From DASWJZ01 sp963814905 (GTDB lineage: Bacteria > Pseudomonadota > Alphaproteobacteria > Rhizobiales > Afifellaceae), in assembly GCA_963814905.1 (NCBI GenBank), contig CAWFEM010000011.1, positions 620,001 to 684,000 of the forward strand: DNA of 64,000 nucleotides, in the 5' to 3' direction. Every line of letters starts with the position of its first letter. Position 1 is the first letter of the stretch. The notes under the pieces were generated by a model, which searched no databases, was not told the DNA's origin, and saw only the letters and a list, made by a program, of their open reading frames with translations. Below, piece by piece: positions 52,684-62,173 of the stretch. The position numbers and the translations under genes were made by a program.

Positions 52684-54122
52684 TGCGTAGGTTTACGCTT
52701 CTGGCGACAGGCGCCATCCTTGGTGCGGTGATCATGGGCGGCGTCGCCCAGTTCGGCGGCGTCGGCGGGGCGACAGCCGCCGCGACCGACACCTACCGGC
52801 AGCTCAATCTCTTCGGCGACGTGTTTGAGCGCATCCGCGCCGACTACGTCGAAGAGCCCGATGACGCTAAATTGATCGAATCCGCGATCAACGGGATGCT
52901 GTCCTCGCTCGACCCGCATTCCAGCTACCTGAATGCGAAAGACTACCAGGACATGCAGGTGCAGACGCGCGGAGAGTTCTTCGGGCTCGGCATCGAAGTC
53001 ACGATGGAGAACGAGCTCATCAAGGTGATCTCGCCCATCGACGACACACCCGCCTTCAAGGCCGGAGTTCTCTCCGGCGACCTCATCACCGAGCTCGACG
53101 GCGAACCGGTGCAGGGGCTGACGCTGCGTGAGGCCGTGGAGAAGATGCGCGGCCCGGCCAACACCTCCATCGTGCTGACCGTCGTACGCGAGGGCGTGGC
53201 GGACCCGCTCAAGATCACCGTCGTGCGCGACGTGATCCGCGTGCAATCGGTCAAGTACCGCGAGGAGAATGATGTCGGCTACGTCCGCATCGCCTCCTTC
53301 AGCGAACAGACGATGGACGGTCTGGAAAAGGCGATCGACACCATCGAGAAGGATATCCCTGCCGATCGGTTGAGGGGTTTCGTGCTCGATCTGCGCGGCA
53401 ATCCGGGCGGCCTTCTCGACCAGGCGGTGCTCGTCTCCGACGCGTTCCTGGATCGTGGCGAGATCGTCTCCACGCGCGGCCGTCATCCTGAGGACGTGCA
53501 GCGCTTCAGCGCGCGCGCCGGCGATCTCACCGACGGGAAGCCTGTCATCGTGCTGCTGAACGGAGGCTCGGCCTCGGCGTCTGAGATCGTCGCCGGCGCC
53601 CTGCAGGACCACCGGCGCGCGACGCTGGTCGGAACGCGCTCGTTCGGCAAGGGTTCGGTGCAGACGATCATTCCGATCGGCCGCTCCGGCGCGATCCGGC
53701 TCACAACCGCTCGCTATTATACGCCGTCGGGACGTTCCATCCAGGCGCGGGGCATCGATCCCGACATCGAGGTCCTGCCGGAGCTGCCCACCGACCTCAA
53801 GGACTTCGACACCGTGTCGGAGGCGGAACTGCGGGGCCACCTTCTCGCTGAAGGTGAGCAGAAGAAGGTGGACGATACCGCCGCTGCGGATGCGCCGGTT
53901 GCCGAAACGGCGGCGGACGCGGATACGAGCACGAACGCGACTGCTGACACCGGCAAGGCGGAGGCCGGCAAGGCCGAGGCTCCGCCGACGGGTGCCCTCG
54001 CATCCTACGTTCCGGAGGATCCGAAGCTCGACAAGCAGCTCAACTATGCGCTCGACCTTCTGCGCGGCATTCAGGTGAATGCCCGCTTCCCGGCGGCCGC
54101 CGAACAGGGCGTTCCGAACTAG
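52680..54122 (+). CDS. ctpA: Carboxyl-terminal processing serine protease, S41 family
   Basis: The 480-residue periplasmic protease has a signal anchor (LLATGAILGAVIMGGVAQFG), a PDZ domain (about 90-175; GIEVTMENELIKVISPIDDT, GVLSGDLITELDG) and the S41 core with the catalytic Ser in GGSASASEIVAG and Lys in GTRSFGKGSVQT. The C-terminal tail (about 390-440) is a low-complexity Ala/Asp/Glu linker. Ctp proteases trim periplasmic and cell-wall proteins. It is encoded after envC, and a terminator follows. Confidence 0.95.
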   Translation: MMRRFTLLATGAILGAVIMGGVAQFGGVGGATAAATDTYRQLNLFGDVFERIRADYVEEPDDAKLIESAINGMLSSLDPHSSYLNAKDYQDMQVQTRGEFFGLGIEVTMENELIKVISPIDDTPAFKAGVLSGDLITELDGEPVQGLTLREAVEKMRGPANTSIVLTVVREGVADPLKITVVRDVIRVQSVKYREENDVGYVRIASFSEQTMDGLEKAIDTIEKDIPADRLRGFVLDLRGNPGGLLDQAVLVSDAFLDRGEIVSTRGRHPEDVQRFSARAGDLTDGKPVIVLLNGGSASASEIVAGALQDHRRATLVGTRSFGKGSVQTIIPIGRSGAIRLTTARYYTPSGRSIQARGIDPDIEVLPELPTDLKDFDTVSEAELRGHLLAEGEQKKVDDTAAADAPVAETAADADTSTNATADTGKAEAGKAEAPPTGALASYVPEDPKLDKQLNYALDLLRGIQVNARFPAAAEQGVPN

Positions 54123-54166
54123 CCGGGCGGCGCCGCCCGACGGTTGGGCGGTCCGATAGAACGATC

Positions 54167-54199
54167 AAACCGCGGGCCTTGCGCCCGCGGTTTTGTTTT
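54167..54199 (+). terminator. Rho-independent terminator after ctpA
   Basis: The arms AAACCGCGGGC (54167-54177) and GCCCGCGGTTT (54183-54193) form an 11-base-pair stem with a 5-base loop, followed by TGTTTTG. It ends the proA-to-ctpA transcript. Confidence 0.88.
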
Positions 54200-54325
54200 G
54201 CGCGGCTTAGGAAATTGTCCTGTGCCGCGCCCCGCAAGGTCGGCGCACGCGGTTTCGCGGGCGCTGCGGTGAGGGTATATCTTGGACGAATCACGCGCGG
54301 CGTTGTGCGTCTGAACCGGATTTCG

Positions 54326-55435
54326 ATGTCGAAGAGCGACCTCAATCAGCCGTTCGATCGTGGATCCGCCCCGCCGGCCACCAGGCGCCGTCGCCCCGTC
54401 GTGGCCCCGGTCATCATCTCGATCGCCCTCGTCGTCGCGGTCGTCGCCGCACTTTGGATCGCGGTGGTCGACGATCCCGACGGCGGACGCCCGGTTGCCG
54501 TGGCGACGATCGAGTCCTCGATCCCGGCCGAAACCGGAAGCATCGCCACCGAGGAACCGGCCACCGTTCGCCCTCTGCCGCCAGCCGATCTGCCGTCCGG
54601 CGCATCCGACGAGGTGCAGCTCGCGGGGCTTCCGCGGCTTCCGCCGATGGTCTCCGGCGACCCGAGCCTCTTCGAACAATCGTCCTACGGTCCGCTGCCG
54701 CGCGTTTCGCCGGATGGCCGCCGGCCGCGCGAGGCCTATGCCGGGCGTTCGGCGCCGGTTCCCGACGGCGTGCCGCGCGTCGTGCTCATCGTCGGCGGGC
54801 TCGGGATCAGCCAGACGGGAACGCAAAAGGCCATCGAGTCGCTGCCTGAAGACGTGACCCTCGCTTTCGCGCCCTACGGCTCCAGCCTCGAGCGCTGGGT
54901 CACCAAGGCGCGCGAGATCGGCCACGAGGTGCTCCTGCAGATTCCGCTCGAGCCGCAGGACTATCCGACCGTCGATCCGGGCGAGCATACGCTTCGCGTC
55001 GACGGGGGAGCGCAAAACCGACGCGATCTGCATTGGGTGCTCGGCCGCATGACGTCCTATGCCGGCGTCATGAACCACATGGGCGGGCGTTTCCTGGAGG
55101 ACGAGCGCGTCCTCGTTCCCTTCCTCGGAGAGATCGGCGAGCGCGGGCTCTTCTATCTCGACGACGGCTCGGTGCCGCAAAGCCTGGCGGCGACGATCGG
55201 CGCCGCGCTCAAAGTGCCGGTGGTGACCACCGACCTGACGCTCGACACAGACCGTTCGCCGGAGGCCATCGGCCGCGCGCTCGACGAGCTTGAGAAGCTT
55301 GCCCGCCTGCACGGCCTCGCCGTCGGCGTCGCGTCCGCCTTCCCGGCTTCCGTGGATGCGATCGGGGAATGGGTGCGCGAGGCCGAGGGGCGGGGGATCA
55401 TTGTCATTCCCGCGAGTGCGGCGACCAGTTCCTGA
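54326..55435 (+). CDS. Divergent polysaccharide deacetylase family protein
   Basis: This 369-residue protein has a short cytoplasmic start, a membrane anchor (VVAPVIISIALVVAVVAALW), a Pro-rich linker and a C-terminal deacetylase-like barrel (about 150-365) with RVVLIVGGLGISQTGTQKAI, HEVLLQIPLEPQDYPTVDPG and SYAGVMNHMGGRFLEDERVL. The family (formerly DUF610) follows ctpA in many alphaproteobacteria and probably acts on envelope polysaccharide. The start at 54326 (MSKSDLNQPFD) fits; earlier codons lack similarity. Confidence 0.88.
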   Translation: MSKSDLNQPFDRGSAPPATRRRRPVVAPVIISIALVVAVVAALWIAVVDDPDGGRPVAVATIESSIPAETGSIATEEPATVRPLPPADLPSGASDEVQLAGLPRLPPMVSGDPSLFEQSSYGPLPRVSPDGRRPREAYAGRSAPVPDGVPRVVLIVGGLGISQTGTQKAIESLPEDVTLAFAPYGSSLERWVTKAREIGHEVLLQIPLEPQDYPTVDPGEHTLRVDGGAQNRRDLHWVLGRMTSYAGVMNHMGGRFLEDERVLVPFLGEIGERGLFYLDDGSVPQSLAATIGAALKVPVVTTDLTLDTDRSPEAIGRALDELEKLARLHGLAVGVASAFPASVDAIGEWVREAEGRGIIVIPASAATSS

Positions 55436-55439
55436 GACG

Positions 55440-55997
55440 ATGGCGGAGGCGGAGCCCCTCTATCGGCCCTGCGTGGGCATCGCGCTGTTCAATCGCGACG
55501 GACGGGTCTTCGTGGGGCGTCGGCGCGTCGGCGCCAAGGAGGGCCCGTTGCGCCACGCCTGGCAGATGCCGCAGGGCGGTATCGATCCGGGCGAGGCGGA
55601 GGCCGACGCGGCGCTGCGCGAGCTTTACGAGGAAACGAATATCAGCTCCGTCGTGCCGCTTGGCGAGGCGCGCGACTGGCTGAGCTATGACATTCCCACG
55701 CCGCTCGCCGGACTGGCGTGGAAGGGCCGTTATGTCGGGCAGCGGCAGAAATGGTTCGCCTTCCGCTTCACCGGCGAGGAGAGCGAGATCGATGTGAAGC
55801 GTCCGGGCGGCGGCAAGCACAAGCCGGAATTCGGCGTCTGGCGCTGGGAAGACTTGCAACGCGTGCCGAAGCTGGTCGTGCCGTTCAAGCGTGCTGTCTA
55901 CGAGAAGGTTGTGGAGGAGTTCGCGCCATTCGCGCGAGCGAGCGCCTCGGCGCCGCCCCCTGACGAGTCGATCCCGACTAGTCGACGACGATCTTGA
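55440..55997 (+). CDS. rppH: RNA pyrophosphohydrolase
   Basis: The 185-residue Nudix enzyme removes pyrophosphate from 5'-triphosphate RNA and so starts decay. The Nudix box is GGIDPGEAEADAALRELYEE-T, with all catalytic Glu residues. N-terminal YRPCVGIALFNRDGRVFVGR and KWFAFRFTGEESEID are typical of alphaproteobacterial RppH. Its 3' end overlaps the converging metalloprotease gene by 20 bases. Confidence 0.95.
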   Translation: MAEAEPLYRPCVGIALFNRDGRVFVGRRRVGAKEGPLRHAWQMPQGGIDPGEAEADAALRELYEETNISSVVPLGEARDWLSYDIPTPLAGLAWKGRYVGQRQKWFAFRFTGEESEIDVKRPGGGKHKPEFGVWRWEDLQRVPKLVVPFKRAVYEKVVEEFAPFARASASAPPPDESIPTSRRRS

Positions 55998-57414
55998 CGA
56001 GCTGGCCGGGGGCGGGCGCGTCGCCCGACCCGAGCCCGTTCAGAAGCCGGAAGAGCTGCAGGCTGCGTTCGGTGCCCTGCATGCGGGCCGCGAGGTCGCC
56101 CACCGTTTCGCCGGAACGCACGGCGACGACGTCGATCCTGAGCGGATGCAGCCGCGCCACTTCCGTCGGCGTCATGCGGTGGAAGGAGCCGAGCGTCTCC
56201 TGGAGCGCCGTTTCGATCGCCGCGGCATTGCTGCGGTCGGCGAAGATCACCCGGTACATGCTGCCGCCGATCTTGACCGCGCCGATGCGGAAGACCCAGT
56301 CGCCGGCCGCCGCTTCGGCGGTCGCCGTGGGCAGGCCGTTCACCGTCGTCTCCTTGATGGAGCCCGGGACAAGCCCGTTGATCCAGCCGGAGGCGAGATA
56401 GGCGCCGGGCGCGGTTCCGGCGTCCACGGTCACCCCGTCGAAGCGCATGGCCGTATCGTCGCCGGCCGCGGCGAGCACCGCCTTCTTGGTGTTCTCCAGG
56501 CGGAAGCTGTCCGGCACGCGGAACGCGATGGCGAGCCGCGGATGCAGGAACTCGTGCCCGCGCACGAAGCCTTCGGAAGGATCGTCGCCGAACACCATGC
56601 CGTCGAGCGCCTGCAGGTAGCGGTCCTCGGTGCGCTCACCGATGCCCGGCGCGCCGAACTGACGGGCGACGACGAGCGCAAGCTGGCGCCGCTCAAGAGC
56701 GGCGGGATGGGTGGCGAGGAAGCCGGCCGCGTCGTCGTGGTGACCGACGGCGGAGCGGAACTCTGCGTAGGCCTGGAGTTTGTCCAGGAAGCGGGAGGCT
56801 GCGAACGGATCGAAGCCCGCCCGTCCGGCGATGGTGATGCCGACCTTGTCGGCCTCAATCTCCTGGTTGCGCGAGAAGGCGGCGAAAGTCATGCGCGAGC
56901 CGTCGCGCGCCGAGCGGCTGTCGTTCGGGTCGGTGAGGACGTCGGTGGCCACACGCTCCACGATCTCCGCCTGCTCGGCGACCTTGGCCCGTTCCAGCGC
57001 ATGGTTCAGGAGCACGTGCGCGATCTCATGCGAGAGCACCGCCGCGAGCTCGGAGGATTCGTCGGTGAGCGCGATCAGCCCGCGCGTCACATAGAGATAG
57101 CCGCCGGGCAGCGCGAAGGCGTTGGCGACCGGCGAGTTCAGGATGGTGATCTTGTAGCGGCGCGAAGGATCGTCGGACGCGGCGACGAGACGCGCCACGA
57201 CGCGCGCCACGGCTTCTTCCACGTCCGGGTCGGAATAGACGCCGCCATATTCCGCGACCACGCGCGGATTCTCACGCGCGCCGATGGCCTCTTCCGCCGC
57301 GCTTGGCGTGCGCGGCGCGACGACGGCGACCGGCTCGACGTGCTTGGGCTGTCCCACGAGCTGGCAGCCGGCGAGAAACACACCGGCGAGAGCGATAAGG
57401 ACATTTCGAAGCAT
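55978..57414 (-). CDS. M48 family metalloprotease, lipoprotein
   Basis: The 478-residue protein begins with a lipoprotein signal (LIALAGVFLAGC, lipobox LAGC), then an M48 zinc-protease domain with HEIAHVLLNH near residue 130 and the third zinc ligand in EIEADKVG, followed by a long C-terminal part ending in a LysM-like segment (RIDVVAVRSGETVGDLAARM). It is a BepA/LoiP-like envelope quality-control protease. The start at 57414 gives the signal; the frame extends 14 codons further. Confidence 0.92.
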   Translation of the reverse strand: MLRNVLIALAGVFLAGCQLVGQPKHVEPVAVVAPRTPSAAEEAIGARENPRVVAEYGGVYSDPDVEEAVARVVARLVAASDDPSRRYKITILNSPVANAFALPGGYLYVTRGLIALTDESSELAAVLSHEIAHVLLNHALERAKVAEQAEIVERVATDVLTDPNDSRSARDGSRMTFAAFSRNQEIEADKVGITIAGRAGFDPFAASRFLDKLQAYAEFRSAVGHHDDAAGFLATHPAALERRQLALVVARQFGAPGIGERTEDRYLQALDGMVFGDDPSEGFVRGHEFLHPRLAIAFRVPDSFRLENTKKAVLAAAGDDTAMRFDGVTVDAGTAPGAYLASGWINGLVPGSIKETTVNGLPTATAEAAAGDWVFRIGAVKIGGSMYRVIFADRSNAAAIETALQETLGSFHRMTPTEVARLHPLRIDVVAVRSGETVGDLAARMQGTERSLQLFRLLNGLGSGDAPAPGQLVKIVVD

Positions 57415-57462
57415 TTTCTGCAAATGCGCAGGTTCGGCCGCAAAATCAAGGCGCAAATCGGG

Positions 57463-58299
57463 TCATTGTGGCGGCGCGGGCGCAAGAATCTCCAGCTGTG
57501 TCGGAGAGTGCACTTTGAGCATCGGCCCCGACTTCTCCTCAAGAAACCCGCGCGCCCGGATTCTTGCCCCGGCAAGTTTTTCAAGCGCTTCCGCGCCGCC
57601 GAACGCCGCGCGCTCGGCCGCGTCGATCTCCAGCGTCACGTCCTCCGTCCATCTGACGCCGAAATCGAGATAGGTCGTGGCCCGCCGCGTGCCGACGGAG
57701 CGGATCGTGCCCTCGAAGATGGCGAAGCGGCCGCGCCGGGGGCGAAGCGCCTCCGGGCTCGCCGCAGGGACGGAGAAGGCCGACCAGTAGCCGCGCCGGG
57801 CGCTCCGCGCTTCCGCTTCCGCCGCGAGGATGCGGGCGAAGCAGGGCGGCGCTTCTTCGCCCGCGAAGGCGATCGCGAGCCCTTCGCCGGCGAGCGTCTC
57901 CTGAGCGAGCGCGCCGCCGGCAACGATCAGCGCCCGGACGCGTCCGTAGCGGTCGAGATCGGGCGAAATCGCCTGAACTTCCAGATCCGAGGCAGAGACG
58001 AGCGCGGCGAGGCGGTCGCGCATCGCGGCTTCCGCCGCGTCGGTGTCGGCAAGAAGAAGCGTGAAGGGCTCAAGGCCCGCGAGGCGAACGACCCGCCCGT
58101 CGTCGAGACGCACGGAGCGCGCATCGACGGCCTCCGCCGCCCGCGCCGCGACGGCCGCATCGAGACAGGGCGGCGCGGCACGCGAAGCGCCCGGCGCAAT
58201 CGCAACCGCGAAGGCGGCGACCAGGCCGGCGAAACCCGCCGTAGCGACTGCCGCACGCCCAGCGCCGCGCGGTTCCGCTTCGTCACATGGCCGCGTCAC
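57463..58299 (-). CDS. Thermonuclease (SNase)-like secreted protein
   Basis: The product of about 278 residues has a signal-like segment (GFAGLVAAFAVAIAPGASRA) and an SNase-like region (about 70-180; RLDDGRVVRLAGLEPFTLLL, DLDRYGRVRALIV). The catalytic Arg/Glu set of true nucleases is only partly kept, so activity is uncertain. GTG 58299 is taken as start; extending further would read through tRNA-Arg on the other strand. It lies 48 bases upstream of the M48 gene on the same strand. Confidence 0.75.
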   Translation of the reverse strand: MTRPCDEAEPRGAGRAAVATAGFAGLVAAFAVAIAPGASRAAPPCLDAAVAARAAEAVDARSVRLDDGRVVRLAGLEPFTLLLADTDAAEAAMRDRLAALVSASDLEVQAISPDLDRYGRVRALIVAGGALAQETLAGEGLAIAFAGEEAPPCFARILAAEAEARSARRGYWSAFSVPAASPEALRPRRGRFAIFEGTIRSVGTRRATTYLDFGVRWTEDVTLEIDAAERAAFGGAEALEKLAGARIRARGFLEEKSGPMLKVHSPTQLEILAPAPPQ

Positions 58300-58379
58300 A
58301 GCCGTCCGGCACCATCCGCCCGCCTCTTGCCACCCGGGAAGGCGATATCCTAAGGACTTGAGCGCTACTTCGCGAGTGA

Positions 58380-58456
58380 GACCCCGTAGCTCAGCAGGAT
58401 AGAGCATCAGATTCCTAATCTGAGGGTCGCGTGTTCGAATCACGCCGGGGTCACCA
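58380..58456 (+). tRNA. tRNA-Arg (anticodon CCT)
   Basis: The acceptor arms GACCCCG (58380-58386) and CGGGGTC (58446-58452) pair perfectly, followed by A and encoded CCA. The anticodon arm CAGATTCCTAATCTG gives the loop TTCCTAA with anticodon CCT (reads AGG). The T arm is GCGTGTTCGAATCACGC. It marks the border between the housekeeping block and the island-like region. Confidence 0.97.
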
Positions 58457-59157
58457 ATGCAATCAACCACTTAGGCGTTTCAACGCTTCGGCTATCGAGG
58501 CGGGGTAAGCAGCGGGTAAGCACGCGAAATCGAACACCGTATATGCGCGCCCCGCGCCCCTGCTTCATATCCATCACGCGCCGTGTCCGGTGGCGACCGC
58601 GACTTCAGCCATGCCGATCGGAACGCGGAAGCCTGAACTCCTCCAGTCTCCAATTTCAGCCTTTCTCTTCTTGAAGGATCGAAAAAGCAGCCGTCCATCC
58701 CGTCCATGCTGTCCAATCGGCAACGATTTTGGTGAAAACGACGGCCTGTTCGACCGACCGATACCGTCCGAGCCCGTCCGAGCTCAACTGCGGGGCGAGC
58801 GATCGGGTCGGTCTTCAATGAATTTCAGGCTTCCCAAAAAGGCGCTTTACTGGAGACCCCACACTCGCAGAGCGCCCGTGTTGCGAAACTGCTGGGAAGG
58901 ACCCGTCGATATCCGGCAGTCGATCGGCAGCGATTGGCCGTGTCAGGTCAGCTTGGCGCATCAAAAAGGAGGGGCGCGGGGGGCAGTTGACGGAGGGTTG
59001 GCGCCGCCAGGCGGCTCAGGCAGTAGAGGTCAGCGTTCGAGCGCGGCGTGCACTCGGCGCACAAACGCGCGGAAGGGCGGTTCGGGCGTTGCTTGAGGCA
59101 TCGACGTCGCAACGCCGACCCTTCTGTTGCAAAAAACCAAGCGAGGGTGAGCGGCCG
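58457..59157. other. Gene-poor region with short direct repeats at the left side of the island
   Basis: No supported gene is seen in these 701 bases. The frames present give low-complexity products without family marks, and no integrase is recognisable. Two clusters of short repeats stand out: CCGTCCAT at 58691 and 58700 with CTGTCCA at 58709 (9-base spacing), and CCGTCCGAG at 58764 and 58774 (10-base spacing). They could be iteron-like sites near the primase genes, or chance. Confidence 0.35.
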
Positions 59158-60714
59158 TCACGTTGGCGGCGTCTCGGGCCCGATAGAGATGGACCGATCA
59201 CCGGAGTGACCAAATCGCACCTCGTATCCCTGAGCGCGCAGCAACTGCGCAATTCGCCGCATCCTTGATCCCAGAGCCGATGCAGTCTGCGGCCGGAGTC
59301 TGCTTTTTCTTGTGGTGTCGTCTGCAATCTTATTGAGTTCTTCCAGCAATTCGCTTGGCCTGCCAACCCATCCCTTAGGATAACGAGTCTCAATCAAGTG
59401 TCGGACCTCCACTGCGAAAGGCTCCGCTTCGAAGGAGATGGTTGCCACGTCCTTCCGGTTGGCCTCGTAGGCGGCGGCAACCGTGCCCGGCGCGAACCCC
59501 AGGGCGTCTTCGGCCGCAGTCGCCCACATGAGAAAATCTGCCATCCGCGGACAGGAATCGAGATGCACCTCCGGGAGCTTGCGCAAAGCGGTCGAGACAG
59601 CGTCGAGCAGCGCCCCAAATATGTGAGGCCGCACCTCTTCGAACTCCTGCCAGAATTCCTGCTCCGATCGACGCTGCTCGTCGGAGATCCGCGGAAGGGA
59701 AATGGTTATCGCTCGATCCGCGAGGTCGGGTCGGGTAGCGAGGTCGGGAATGCCGTTCAGGATGATCGGCCGCGTTGCCTCGAACACCTGCTCCTCGTCG
59801 TCGGTATAGAGTTTCTTGGTCGCGTAGCCAGACCCCGTTGCGACACGGCAAAGTGCATCGGACAGCCAATTGGCAAGGCCAGAGAGATTGTCGAATGCCA
59901 ACACCCAATTCTTTGATGCGCTGACCATCAGGTCGCGATCGTTCGGCGGTGCTGCTCTCGTCGGTGCTTCGCTCGGGTCAATCAGCCATCTGAGAAGCCT
60001 CGTGAGGTTGCTCTTTCCAGACCCCTGTTCGCCATTGATCACAAGGATGGGGATGGGCAGATCGGGCCTGAGCGCGGCCACGAGCCAGCTGACGATGAGA
60101 ACGAAGTCGCTGTCGTTCGCAACGTGCACGAAGCCACGAAGCCGCTCGATCACGTCCCCGCCCTCAGGTCCGGGCAAGGGCCGCATCGCCGGCGAGCGCA
60201 ACATCTTAACCGGTGCGCGGTCGATCACCTTCCAGCCAGTTGGCGAAATTTCGACTACACGCCGTGCTTCGTCGCAAAGGTCGAGATAAAGCTTTCCGTC
60301 GGGACCAAGACCCACGCGTCGCCAGGTCTTGTAGGCCTTGCCATCAGTGACAGCGCGCGCCTCCAGCGTCCGCAAGACGACATCGAGGGCTTGGCTGCCG
60401 ATTGTCCCGCATGTCTTTTGGTAGTACTCCCCGGCAATCCAGGTACTGCAGGCGCGCGAGCGAATTCGCAAATTCTCAAAGCGGCCCTTCATGCACACCG
60501 TGATGTGGGGCTCGCCGTCCTTGTCCTTCCAGAGCTCCTCGTAGTCGAGGACGGCAAGAACCAGGTCGCACTGCGCTAACCTCTTGCGCGCCCTCTCTTT
60601 GCGCCTCGGCGGCTTAGGATCGAAGACCGTGGCGGACTCGATCGCCGCCGTCACGCGCGCTGCATCCCAGCCTTCGTCTTCGGCATCGGCGAGGTCCCAG
60701 CCCTTAGCTGCCAT
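59158..60714 (-). CDS. Island-type ATPase/helicase of a primase-helicase set
   Basis: This 518-residue protein has an N-terminal part of unknown type, a P-loop ATPase core with Walker A GEQGSGKS at residues 228-235 and a Walker B-like VLAFDNLSG near 275, then ILNGIPDLATRPDLADRAIT, which carries the sensor-type Asn and Arg finger of phage/plasmid superfamily 3-like helicases. It is the last of three overlapping minus-strand genes that together resemble a split primase-helicase of integrative elements. It overlaps the TOPRIM gene by 11 bases. Confidence 0.75.
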   Translation of the reverse strand: MAAKGWDLADAEDEGWDAARVTAAIESATVFDPKPPRRKERARKRLAQCDLVLAVLDYEELWKDKDGEPHITVCMKGRFENLRIRSRACSTWIAGEYYQKTCGTIGSQALDVVLRTLEARAVTDGKAYKTWRRVGLGPDGKLYLDLCDEARRVVEISPTGWKVIDRAPVKMLRSPAMRPLPGPEGGDVIERLRGFVHVANDSDFVLIVSWLVAALRPDLPIPILVINGEQGSGKSNLTRLLRWLIDPSEAPTRAAPPNDRDLMVSASKNWVLAFDNLSGLANWLSDALCRVATGSGYATKKLYTDDEEQVFEATRPIILNGIPDLATRPDLADRAITISLPRISDEQRRSEQEFWQEFEEVRPHIFGALLDAVSTALRKLPEVHLDSCPRMADFLMWATAAEDALGFAPGTVAAAYEANRKDVATISFEAEPFAVEVRHLIETRYPKGWVGRPSELLEELNKIADDTTRKSRLRPQTASALGSRMRRIAQLLRAQGYEVRFGHSGDRSISIGPETPPT

Positions 60715-61303
60715 GGTTGGCCACCTCCACAATCGAAACCGATCGGGCCCCGGCGGCCCGGGCGAGCCTCGCCACTGAGAGCGCGTACTCAGCTCCCTCG
60801 CGGTCGGCGTCTGGCCAAATGACAACCGTTCGTCCCTGCAGCGGGTACCAATTGGCCTTCGCCGCGACCTTGCATCCACCGGAGCTCGTCGTTGCCACAT
60901 AGTCCGGTAACAGGCGCTGCGCGGCGTCTGCGGCCTTCTCACCTTCGGTGACAATCACTGGCGCATCAGGCCGCGCCGCGAGTGCATCAAGCCGATAGAG
61001 TGGGCGAGGGGCATCAGGTGCTTGCCATCGCCATTCAAGCAGCCCACCTTCCGCTTTCCGGCAATAGGTCAGGGGCAGGACAGCCTTGGCGCCGTCCGTC
61101 TTATCGAAACGGGCCACGCAATGGAGCAGGCGGCTTTGGGCGTCCAAATACTGCCAAACGAAAGAGGGCTTGCCGCGATACGGATGCTCTAGAGGCGGCC
61201 GAGGGGCGACAGTCGGCACCGGGAAGATCGGTTTCCACTTCGATTCTCGGTCGACATGTGCTCGCTTGGCGTCCCCAATGATGGGTGCGAAAGGATCATT
61301 CAT
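60704..61303 (-). CDS. TOPRIM-domain protein (primase part)
   Basis: The 199-residue protein has a TOPRIM domain (about 110-195): the conserved Glu in VIVTEGEKAADAAQRLLPDY and the metal-binding acidic pair in VVIWPDADREGAEYA. TOPRIM domains catalyse nucleotidyl transfer in primases. It lies between a zinc-finger-like gene (8-base overlap) and the ATPase gene. Confidence 0.8.
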   Translation of the reverse strand: MNDPFAPIIGDAKRAHVDRESKWKPIFPVPTVAPRPPLEHPYRGKPSFVWQYLDAQSRLLHCVARFDKTDGAKAVLPLTYCRKAEGGLLEWRWQAPDAPRPLYRLDALAARPDAPVIVTEGEKAADAAQRLLPDYVATTSSGGCKVAAKANWYPLQGRTVVIWPDADREGAEYALSVARLARAAGARSVSIVEVANHGS

Positions 61304-61856
61304 AGGGGTCGATCCCTAGCATTTTGGCGAGATGCCGCGCCGCTTCGGCTTGGCTCATCCCGAAGAGGAAGGCCGCGAGCGCGACCAGATCGCCACCTTT
61401 GTCGCCCGTCGCGAAGTCGGACCACTTTCCGGTTCGGAGATTGATCTTGAAGGAGCCGCACCTTCGGTCTTCGCGGCGCGGATTGCGCGCCGACCATTCA
61501 TCCCCTTCGCGTCGTCCGTCGGGTAACCAGCGACGAACGATGGCGTCGCAGTTGCCGAGCGCTGCCGCGGCAATGCGTGTGAAAGCGATACGCCGGCCGC
61601 GCTTACCAACGCCTGTTGAGGGGCAGGCGCTTGCCGCGCCGGATGCGCCTTGCGCAAGATGTGTCGCCAGAATCGCATCACGCGCCGACTCGCGATCTTT
61701 GTAGCGACCAATCTCACTGCCGTCGGGCAGAGTGGCTGTGCACCAACCATCGGCGACTGAGCAGACCGTTCCGAGGTGCTCGCGGCCGTCGTAGAGGGCG
61801 ACCTCGCTCGGCGTCTCCGAGCGGCACCGGCGCCTTTGGCGCTTGGCGGACTGCAT
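61296..61856 (-). CDS. Putative primase N-terminal (zinc-finger-like) protein
   Basis: This 186-residue protein has an N-terminal basic part and a C-terminal segment WLPDGRREGDEWSARNPRRE, then RCGSFKINLRTGKWSDFATG and DKGGDLVALAAFLFGMSQAE. This second part has the pattern of the CHC2-type zinc-ribbon region of phage and plasmid primases (a G-x-F-x-x-x-F-K-I-like core followed by GDxVSxxx), though the zinc ligands are not clear. It starts the three-gene relay and overlaps the TOPRIM gene by eight bases. Confidence 0.6.
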   Translation of the reverse strand: MQSAKRQRRRCRSETPSEVALYDGREHLGTVCSVADGWCTATLPDGSEIGRYKDRESARDAILATHLAQGASGAASACPSTGVGKRGRRIAFTRIAAAALGNCDAIVRRWLPDGRREGDEWSARNPRREDRRCGSFKINLRTGKWSDFATGDKGGDLVALAAFLFGMSQAEAARHLAKMLGIDPYE

Positions 61857-61857
61857 T

Positions 61858-62082
61858 TCAGACGCCGGAAATGTCGCTTGTGGAAGCGATCGTCCGGGCG
61901 TCGACCCAGCGAATCAGGTCGCTACGCCTATACCGAATTGCTCGGCCCGCGCGCACGAATCGCGGACCACCGCCGCGAAGGCGCCAAGACTGCAGAGTTC
62001 GAACGGAAAGTGACAGCAGGGCTGCAGCGTGTCGCTCGTTAAGCAGACTGTCGTTGTCGGGAGATGATTGGCTTGTGGTCAT
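61858..62082 (-). CDS. AlpA-like helix-turn-helix regulator or excisionase
   Basis: The 74-residue protein has a MerR-like winged helix: LLNERHAAALLSLSVRTLQS with GGPRFVRAGRAIRYRRSDLI, as in AlpA and phage excisionases that sit before island primase genes. The ribosome-binding site GGAGGAGCAGG precedes the ATG. It lies one base before the zinc-finger-like gene. Confidence 0.85.
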   Translation of the reverse strand: MTTSQSSPDNDSLLNERHAAALLSLSVRTLQSWRLRGGGPRFVRAGRAIRYRRSDLIRWVDARTIASTSDISGV

Positions 62083-62173
62083 CCTGCTCCTCCATCGAAT
62101 CGGTCGTGGTGGAGCAGAGTTGTGCCCGGAGGCTAGCTGTAACTCGACGTCAGAAAATCGACCGGGATCGCAG

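Noticed and set aside
58300..58470. N-terminal extension of the SNase-like protein
   Set aside because: The extra codons read the complement of tRNA-Arg (the peptide GVIRTRDPQIRN is the usual false product), so the start was moved to 58299.
58590..59096. 168-residue plus-strand frame in the left side of the island
   Set aside because: No family similarity, shifting low-complexity composition and a weak start; not supported as a gene.
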